Position numbers and translations under genes: made by a program | Source of the DNA: Takakia lepidozioides | Taxonomy: Eukaryota > Streptophyta > Takakiopsida > Takakiales > Takakiaceae | Reading direction: 5' to 3' | Length of the DNA stretch: 64,000 bases | NCBI GenBank assembly: GCA_030704615.1 | Contig: CM060734.1 | Span: 50,980,042 to 51,044,041, forward strand | Notes under the pieces: model-generated | The model's database searches: none | Seen by the model: the letters and a program-made list of their open reading frames with translations, nothing else | What the model was told of the DNA's origin: nothing | Shown: positions 56,357-64,000 of the stretch, one piece after another | Layout of the letters: each line of letters starts with the position of its first letter | Numbering within the stretch: position 1 is the stretch's first letter

Positions 56357-59342
56357 ATGGCAGCGCACCGTGTGGGCGTGCTGCAGATCAATGGAGATGC
56401 AAGTAGCAGCAGCTTTACTTCGCTTCTCGTTGTTTCTAGGACATGCAGGAATCCAGGCCGGTTTCATGTCTCGTTCCCTTTGAACAATTCGCAGTTCCTT
56501 GGAATTCAGTTGTGCAGTTCGAGTGTGAAGGAGTACCCGAAAGTTCGTGCTATCGATAGTCAGAGCTCTGCTTCCTTGGGTCCTTCTTTTGGTGAAGCAT
56601 TTGGGCGTGGATTGAGCCACATTGAGCACAATCAAGTCGTGGAAGCGTTTTTTGAAGAACATGAGGAGGTATTTGAGGACAAGAATCCTGGGTTTATGGA
56701 TGAGTCGGGCGAGGATTGGGCTACTCAGATTTTTGCCGCAGGTGAGGTGAGTAGTGGCTCCACTGTGCTTCTGGGGCCAGGAACTGCGGGGCTCGTGCAG
56801 CAGCTTAGGCAACTTGGAGTCGACGTGCTGGTTGCGCACTGGTCGTTGCAGGTGCTGGCCAGTGTGAAGGAAGCTCATGATGAGGTCCGCTGCTTGCATG
56901 GGGACCTCCAGGATCTCCTATTCGTTATGGGCTCTTTGGATACTGTCTTCCTTGGTTACCTGCCTGCCATTGCGTACTCTCCATTTGACCAGCTGAAGGC
57001 TATTGTGAGCCGCTGCAATGGCGGTAATATCTCTTGTCGCTGGTGGTCAAGAACTGGGAGTAAAAGTTTTCTTTGTTTGCAAATTGATTATCCTCTTCCG
57101 TCCATACTTCATAGGAATTGCTGGCTAACCGATTTGAATGCACACGCCTCCTGGGTGTCTGAAATGTGGCTTTTCACCAATTAGTGGTCTGGTTGCCAGG
57201 GAGGGACCTGAAATTGATGAATAACCGGCTCTGGTAATGAGGAAGAATCCAATTGAAAGCCCTAGAGGGTGGCAGTAGTTATGCTCTGCTGACATCCTGC
57301 TGATACATTCTCACTGTCTATCAGTTACGTTGTGCAAATGCTCATGAATTTAGGACTATCTCATTAGCACTAGGTCAAAGATCTATTTGCAGGCATGACA
57401 ATGGCAGAGATCAAAGGTTGATCAGGGGATGCATGTGACTGAGGTTGTAGGTGCAAGAGTGGTGATCAGTCACAGCCAGGGCAAGGGTAACCTGACAACA
57501 TACAGGCGAAAGTACCCACACATTCTGCTACGTGATCTCCCTGAATTGGAGGAGTTGCAGGGCATGATTGCTTCGCTTCCGCTGGAAGTCGTTAGTTTCC
57601 AAAATGATCTGGACTTGTATCTCGCTGTTCTCAAGGTACAGTGCTTTGCAGTAAACTGATTGGCATTCCTGATGAATCCACTGTAGTTGGATTAAATGGT
57701 TAAATTCTATAATGTGCCAAATAGATCGTGCTGTGAATACAGGTAACCAGCTCTGCCACCAGAGCAGAAACAAAGAGTGAATTGGGAGTATCTGCAGCAG
57801 CTGGAGGTATTTCACATCTTCCAGGTGACTGTACAAAGGTGAAGGGTTGTTTCTCTATTCTTGTCGATGTTGAAATTCTTGAAGGTTGAAATAGGGCTTG
57901 TCTCACTACTAGCATCTTTCAAGAGATACTTTCAAGACTCTAATTTCATACGTATTGCTGTAAGCTCTTATCATCATTTCTGAACGTAGCATGATTGTGC
58001 CTGTCAGGGAAAATGGTTTCCAGTGGATTTTTGAAGCTATGGAGAAATATGTAGGGAGTGTCACTACAATCTGACGGAGATCCTGTTCATTAAGTGCAGG
58101 GCTAGCAGAACCAATTTACATGAGAGGCAAGGTGGTGTCTGGATTTGGCCGTGGAAGCAAGAAAATGGGCATTCCCACAGGTTTTGAACACCTCTGGCTA
58201 GTCAAGTTGAATGCACGTCTCTGTCCCCACATAGGCACTTGCAATCGTTTTAGCTATCAAAGTGGGTGGTTCAATTTGTTGTTTTATTTGTGTTTTCATG
58301 GCTTCATGTCTGGATCAGTGTGTGTTGAAGCTAGACCAGCCATGCATCTCTGTCGGTCTCCTATTTTGTGGGCTTAAAAGATTCAGGGTTAATGGGTGTG
58401 TATGGCAGCAAATTTATCTACAGAAGATTTGTCCCAGGCATTGCATTTGTTGCCGAAGGGCGTCTACTTTGGTTGGGCTCAGGTGAGGGCACCAGGGGTG
58501 GATGGAAGAGCTCATAAAATGGTTATGAACATTGGCAATCGGCCCACCTTTGCTGACAGTGAAGCTATCACAGTTGTGAGTACTTCCCGTTGACCACCTG
58601 GACTTCTTAGCTGTATTGTTTCTTCACAGCATCTGGTGTCATCGCCCATACACTCCCTCTTTTCGTTTTCTCTTTCAATTTAAAATTTCAACGCGATGTG
58701 GTGAAGTATTTGTCTATCATTTAAGACACTTGGTTTGGTTTAATGATTGTGCTTCCTGGGACACCATTAGCTCCCATAAAAGTAATGTGGGCTTCCCTTA
58801 TAATGTGGTATCACAGAAGTGCATGGGATGATATGGGGGTTCTGATTTGAGAAGAGTGGTATGCCCTGCTCAGGAGGTGCATATACTGTATAGATATGAA
58901 GGTGCAGACTTCTATGGTGAAGAAGTTGCTGTCATTGTGTTGGGTTACATTCGTCCCGAAATGAAGTTCAAGTCGTTGGGTTTGTGTTCAATCCTGAAAT
59001 TTGACTTTTTTCTTACACCTTGTTTGGATGCATGATGACTTTTTTTAAATGTCAGGCCCAATTTTTGAGATGCATCTGTTGTTTCTTGTTGTCATTGATC
59101 TCTTGTACAGCTACATGCTGTGAGTCTTAAGGCTAGGTTCCGGAGGGCTTTCTTTCCAATTGCAACTCATAAAGCTAATTCTAAGAGTGCTGTGGAGCAG
59201 ATGGATTGCTCTGAGTCTATGTGTGTGGGGTGTTGCAGATGAGCTGGTTGAAAGGATACATGTAGACATCAGAATGGCAGAGGAGCACTTGAGTGAAAAG
59301 TCCATGCATTCTTTTCAGTCTCACACTTTCTTTCTTTCCTGA
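56357..59342 (+). CDS. Fusion of methyltransferase-like domain and flavokinase, plastid-type N-terminus
   Basis: Flavokinase makes FMN from riboflavin and ATP. Exons: 56357-57004, 57426-57635, 57743-57845, 58100-58180, 58409-58575, 58874-58979, 59239-59342; all GT-AG and in phase, 472 residues. Residues 1-75 are Ser-rich and basic, a likely transit peptide. Residues about 90-290 are Rossmann-like: VVEAFFEEHEEVFEDKNPGF, the glycine loop VLLGPGTAGLVQQL, and after exon 1 VVGARVVISH and DLDLYLAVLK, as in SAM-methyltransferase-like proteins. Residues about 320-460 are a full RibF-type flavokinase: GKVVSGFGRGSKKMGIPTAN, GVYFGWAQ, MNIGNRPTF, EVHILYRYEGADFYGEE and GYIRPEMKFKSLDELVERIH. PTAN, NRPT and the Glu of VEVH are the ATP/Mg and catalytic positions. 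The exon 1 donor (ATT then GTGAGC) is my choice; another GT 21 bases later breaks phase. Two separate genes is the alternative. Confidence 0.75.
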
Positions 59343-59344
59343 AG

Positions 59345-60443
59345 CCATTTAGGAGGGTAGACTAAGTCAAATATACCTCAGTGCTCTAATGACCACTGAC
59401 CAGGAGAGAGATTGCAAGAAAGTGATATTTTGTACCCTGTAAGACTTTTTGTTGGGAGACATGTGGGTTGCACTCATCGCAGCAGTAGTTGCAGTTGTCA
59501 GAGTTTCCAATTCTTATTGAACAGGACTGGTGTATATGAAGTTCTTGTTTCTGGGCCCCTGACAAGGTCAAAATTTGAAGAGTCCATGTCTGTGCTTACG
59601 CTCTCAGTCCTCACTTATGTTAGCTATTTCTCTCTCACTTTTGAATAACGTCATTCTTGGTCCCATTGTGTGGGACACATTGTTGTTCGGAGTAGATGCT
59701 GTGCTTACTCCTGGGGAAGAATGCTATTACACTCGAAAATTGAACTCTTTGATGTTGCTTCGAGAAGTACGATGATCTCCTCTTCCCTGATCACCTTTCT
59801 AATGGAGCCTGGAAGGCTCTGTGCTCGTGTCATAGACAAGGTTTTGAAATTGTATGTGTATATTGCAACAGATCGACAGGGCGCATGACCATACTGTAAG
59901 CTGTTCTATACAAGGAAAGCACTGGGTATTGCTCCAGTTTCCCTGCTCCAGTTTCCCTCCTCCAGTTCCCAGGAGGGAAAAAGACAACTTATTTAACCAC
60001 AAGTAATGCATACAGTTATTCCATGTGTTGCAACATGAGTCAACCCCTAATGTCCTAAGTGATACTGAAATAACTGGACCTCCAGCCACCCAATGGCCCA
60101 TAACTTTCAGAGCATTATCAGCATTCAAGGAAACTTGGGAGATTGTAACAATTTTGAGGAGGATTCATTCCAAAAGAAGATCCCATATGGAAAAAAATCT
60201 GGTTTTCTCATCGAAATTCTAAAACACAAGGTTGTTCTCAGTTAGGTGTTTTCTTGTAGTGCCATTTGGCAGAACGCAAGTCAAGGATGGCAAGCCCAAA
60301 AATTCACTTCAAATTTTGCTAGCAATCCATGGAATGAACAAATTTGCAAACGGTCATGATGTGACTTGAGGAAATTTCAGATCTTTCAAAGATGAAATCT
60401 GATGAGTTTTGAGGGGTCATATCAACTCTGTCTTGGTTTCTAC
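59345..60443. other. Intergenic, no gene recognised
   Basis: No frame above 110 codons and no motif I can name; the region holds the 3' flank of the flavokinase gene. A short direct repeat CCCTGCTCCAGTTTCCCTCC occurs at about 59938-59965. Confidence 0.3.
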
Positions 60444-60745
60444 CAGTGTTGGGCTGGTCTATTGATTTCCCTGATATACCCGGTGTGTATATCAGGGTAT
60501 ATTGATATATATATATATATATACCCTGGTATGGCAAATTTGTTCCCGAGGGTTTAATTTTTTCCCTCTAAATAATTCCAAATAAAATCTAGGTACTAAC
60601 TTGGAAGTAGTATACCCTTATATCAGGGTATACTTTTATGATATACCCTTATCCTAATATTTACCCTGCATGAAGACGTCCAATATACCCTACTTTTCTG
60701 AAGGGTATATGTTAAAATGAAGGGTATATCTAATCAGGGTATATA
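60444..60745 (+). mobile_element. hAT-like terminus with ATATACCC subterminal repeats
   Basis: Starts CAGTGTTGGGCTGG, the same terminal sequence as the MITE at 3417-3989. It is followed by ten or more copies of ATATACCC or GGGTATAT in both orientations (60473-60745), with a (TA)n run at about 60505-60523. This is the layout of a hAT end with transposase-binding repeats. It lies directly upstream of a hAT transposase relic. A matching right-hand end was not found. Confidence 0.55.
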
Positions 60746-60904
60746 ATATAATTGAGCTGCCATTCATTAATGTAGCAATGCTAGGATAGCCACCTTCGAC
60801 ACAGGAAATCATTCTTCTCGATTTCATATTCTAGTATTCTCTATTTCTCCTTCATGTCGACGGTTCTGCATCTAGTTACGCATAGATTAAGCATGATCTT
60901 CAGT

Positions 60905-62170
60905 TCACGAGTATGGATACTCATCACGAGTATGACGTAGAAAAACTATTGATATCGAGCATGACCTTGACGTTGGGCCTCCAAGTGTCTCTCGACGTGA
61001 CAATCATATACTGGTTTTATGTGAAGGGTCCACGACATATAGGAACGCAGACACAGAGGAGTCAACTACAAAAGAGGCAAGAGTATGTCGGGAGCTGGAA
61101 GCCTTAACAAAGCAGGCAAAATGTTGGGTGTCGTATGGTCGAAAATGTCCACCATAGGCATTTTTTACGACAAACAGTGAGGAGGCAGTTTGCCCAATGA
61201 GCAAATTCTCCGTTGCAATCTATGTCATAGTTGAATGCTTGTGGTGTTGAGCGTCTTGTTTTAAAGACCAGAGGTAGAAAAGGTTTCATAAAATACAACA
61301 AATTGCATGGCGCTCATGTGATGAGGAAGCATGGAGAGGTATCGAGTAGATATCATGCACTTTGTGCTGCTCGTCGTAAGGATCCTTTGGAGCCACATGA
61401 AAGAGAGACCTCTAAGAAATGGCAGAAAGTGACACCGGGTGCCATTTCCACATTTTTTGGTAGTGCTGTTCCCTACAAGAAAAATGATGAGAAGCAAAAG
61501 TCTTTCATGGAGGATCTGGTATTGCTTATAGAAAAAGGTTATTTTCCCTAGTCAAGTGCAAAAAAAAATTGGCTCAGTCGTTGTGTTCTACGCCGAGACC
61601 CACGTTGTGTCTTTCCTTCTTGGAGAATGCTCATGGAAGAGATTTTGCCCACAATGGTTGAAGCTACTATTGAGAGACATGCACGACCATACTTGGTTGA
61701 GTGTGTTACTGCCACTGCCACTTTTGACTTAGGGATGAGCAAGGGGCGCATGACACATTTGCCCTAGTAGTCAATTTTTTGACATCAAGTTGGGAGCCAA
61801 AGCATATTACACTGGGGCTTTTTGAAGCTAGTGATACAACTGGAGCTGGCTTAGCGAGGCAGCCGAGATCCTTACTTGTGAGGTTTGGACTGACCACAAA
61901 AAAATTATGTTATGTTAGAGATGAAAGCAACAATTTGTCCACTATGACTCAAGCTTTAAAATCGGTGGTAATTTGTGAAGCCCCCATTTGATGGGGCTTG
62001 CTATGGCCATGTCATGAGCAAGGCATGTCAATATTCCACCACAGAGGAGAAGGTTTGTGAAGGCCTTGGGGCCAATTTCTAATCATCAATTCAGTCTTGC
62101 ATTGCATGGCCCAAAAAACCAGGCAAGGGGCGACAGGAATGGACAAAAGAACTCAATTTTAACTAATTCC
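60905..62170 (+). pseudogene. hAT transposase relic (BED finger type)
   Basis: Several plus frames link up. About 61205-61330: LRCNLCHS, then KTRGRKGFIKYNKLHGAHVM and RKHGEV, a BED-type finger with C-x2-C and the later His residues. 61330-61551: PGAISTFFGSAVPYKKNDEK, QKSFMEDLVLLIEKGYFP. About 61590-61760 (shifted frames): LRRDPRCVFPSWRMLMEEIL, ERHARPYLVECVTATATFDL. 61779-61980: SSWEPKHITLGLFEASDTTG, GLTTKKLCYVRDESNNLSTM. This is the N-terminal half to RNase H-like core of a hAT transposase as found in mosses and ferns. At least four frameshifts and stops. The C-terminal dimerisation part is missing after about 62170. Confidence 0.75.
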
Positions 62171-62179
62171 GGACTTTTG

Positions 62180-62277
62180 GCTTAAATCCAGACAAAACTT
62201 AATACAATTTTGCATTTAAATTAAATCAAATATTATTATTATTATAAAGCAATGAATCAAAATTTAGCTTTCAAGTG
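62180..62277. other. AT-rich spacer
   Basis: AT-rich, with an (ATT)n run at about 62231-62244. Confidence 0.5.
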
Positions 62278-62459
62278 AATTTGCATGACTCCAAATTCAT
62301 TAAACGTCGACATCACAGTCGAATAACATACATTAGACAATGCAAAAGATATATATTAATTAGCACAATTTACATGACTCTAAATTCATTAAATGTCGAC
62401 ATCAAAGTCGAATGACATACATTCCACAATGCAAATGATACATACTAATTAGCACAAGT
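62278..62459. repeat. 89-bp direct duplication
   Basis: AATTTGCATGACTCCAAATT at 62278 recurs as AATTTACATGACTCTAAATT at 62367, and similarity continues through ATTAATTAGCACA to about 62459. Two copies, roughly 88 percent alike by eye. Confidence 0.8.
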
Positions 62460-62850
62460 ATCCATGAAACATCGTTACTAAGTACATGTTGTCAATTAGT
62501 CTGCTATCCCAATACAAAGGAACTATCGTCCACAAACACCTTAGCCCTGAAACTAGAACATCTACACATAGGGCCGACATTGATAAGACTGGATGTCAGT
62601 CGCACGAATATCTGTTTTTGCAAATGCCTCCACGTAGATAGATAGCCTGTAAGAATGGAGACTCGAACTTTGATGAAATTGTTTGTTTCGCAAAAAAAAA
62701 TATCGGTCTCGAATCCAAACTAACTCCTGCAAAAAAACAGCCACGGATATAAATTCATGAATACTAACACATGAATACAAGGGAAGGCGAACTGAAATGT
62801 ATTCAAAATCGAAACCATACACCGAAATGAAAAAGTCTCATTCACATGAG
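62460..62850. other. AT-rich spacer before the satellite
   Basis: No gene, repeat or RNA signal recognised. Confidence 0.3.
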
Positions 62851-64000
62851 AAATCCAAATCAAATTTAATAAAATGTGGAAGAATCTATGGAACCTATGG
62901 AGCCTCTAGAAATTTTCAATCAAAATAACTTCTCCAAACCAATGTATCAATGTATTCCAAAGCTATCAAGGTACATGTATTTTTTTCAATGACTCGCTTC
63001 GGGATATGTGGTTTTGACGTATTGTAGGGTTTAGGATAAGAAAAAAATATAAATGTGGGAAAAAGAAAAACAACAGTGCATCGAACCTATAAGAATTTTC
63101 AATCAAATATCTCAACCTTGAATGCATTGTATCCCAACGTAAGAATTTGCTTTCTTAACGAGCTTCAAACATGGATATAAGGTTGTAGGGGCATAAAGTT
63201 TTAGGAAAAATAAAAGTATGAATCATACAAAATAATGTAGGAAAGTTTATGACCTATAAAAACATTCAATCAAGTACTATTCTAACCATAATTGTGTTAT
63301 ACCCAAAGCTGAAAAATTGATTTGAATGAACTTCAAACATTTGAATGAAGTGTAGGATAGGGGTTCGGATAAGCAAAAGTACTATCAAGTACAAACGAAA
63401 ATTGGAAGAATCTAGAACATATAAGAATTTCCGAGTAAATATCCCTAAGACTATCATACATATAAGCTGGAAAATAAAATTCATTAAGCTTCAAACGTAG
63501 AAACTACGTTTTAGGGTATACTAGAGTTTAGAACAAGCAAAAGTATGAATGACACAAATAATGGGAGAGTGTTTAGAACTAATACAAACTTGTAATTAAA
63601 TATTCCAACCACTATAGTATCCAACCCCAAAGTTAGAAAAGGCTAAAGCAATTTTTGAGTGAGCTTCAAACATTACAAAGATATTTTGGGGGTACTAGCC
63701 GGCTTAGGCTATTAAGCTAAAGTATAGATAAGAAACAAATATGGAAGAGTGTTTAGGACCTACAAAAATGTCATTTAAAAATCCAGATCACTCTATATTT
63801 AAAGCGAGTTAATGGGGCAAAAAAAAATAACGAGCTTCAAACAATCAAAAAAGATTTTTAAGATGATATAAAATAGTTATAAAATCTCTCAAATAATATC
63901 GCAACCTCTCTATAGACTTCCCCAAAACTTATTAGTACTAGCCAAAAAAAAGGTTTAGTAGTCGATTCAATGTAAAAAAAGGGTTGAAAAGTGCTTAGAA
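62850..64000. repeat. Satellite-like array, unit about 170 bp, continues past the window end
   Basis: AGCTTCAAAC or close variants fall at about 62991, 63161, 63329, 63487, 63662 and 63833, spacings 170, 168, 158, 175 and 171. Between them the same order of words recurs: a GGAAGAGTGTTTAGGACCTA-like segment, AATTTTCAATCAAATAT, CCAACC..TAGTAT..CCAAAGCT, then the marker, then TTTAGGGTATA..AAGCAAAAGTA. Units are only about 60 to 70 percent alike. AT-rich and non-coding. At least six units are visible. Confidence 0.75.

Noticed and set aside
62850-64000. CRISPR-like or regulatory array
   Set aside because: Unit length near 170 bases, diverged units and a plant nuclear setting point to satellite DNA.
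1-64000. LTR retrotransposons
   Set aside because: No paired long terminal repeats, primer-binding site, or integrase/protease motifs were noticed in the window.

Overview
The window looks like nuclear DNA of a land plant. Genes are broken by many introns with GT-AG borders, one protein is a DYW-type pentatricopeptide repeat (PPR) editing factor, two others have chloroplast-type N-termini, and the space between genes is filled with decayed transposons. The very rich supply of PPR fragments and a LINE with zinc-finger and restriction-like-nuclease features would suit a fern, lycophyte or bryophyte with a large genome. That placement is inference only.

Layout. 1-4.1 kb: a short CACTAGTC-type array, a decayed pogo/Tigger-like transposase on the minus strand, and a tRNA-derived SINE split by a 573-bp hAT-like MITE. 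4.28-14.2 kb: a 22-exon CTP synthase gene on the plus strand with a one-base reading-frame break in exon 7 and a GC-AG intron. 14.2-20.7 kb: a PPR scrap, a possible secreted-protein first exon, and a 0.57-kb repeat arranged both inverted and in tandem (18.06-20.4 kb). 20.7-36.2 kb: two adjoining repeats, read on the minus strand, with matching ends that resemble Helitron termini. Both are packed with PPR/E/DYW gene fragments, and both hold (whole or in part) an unidentified small basic protein next to one end. 38.1-41.8 kb: a non-LTR retrotransposon relic (minus).

42.25-44.75 kb: a six-exon gene for a plastid [2Fe-2S] protein of the NDH complex (PNSB3/NDF4 type). 45.7-47.0 kb: a two-exon trihelix-like DNA-binding protein gene (minus). 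51.25-54.0 kb: an intact, intronless 920-residue PPR-DYW gene (minus). 56.36-59.34 kb: a seven-exon gene that joins a methyltransferase-like domain to a complete flavokinase domain. 60.4-62.2 kb: a decayed hAT element whose end matches the MITE at 3.4 kb. From about 62.85 kb to the window end: a satellite-like array of about 170-bp units.

The live-looking genes are unrelated housekeeping or organelle genes (pyrimidine nucleotide synthesis, NDH cyclic electron flow, RNA editing, flavin nucleotide synthesis) and do not form one pathway. The most unusual structure is the pair of Helitron-like elements carrying shuffled PPR pieces; the most unusual single gene is the methyltransferase-flavokinase fusion. 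All exon borders were read by eye from protein similarity and splice dinucleotides; no alignment, RNA or database search was available.
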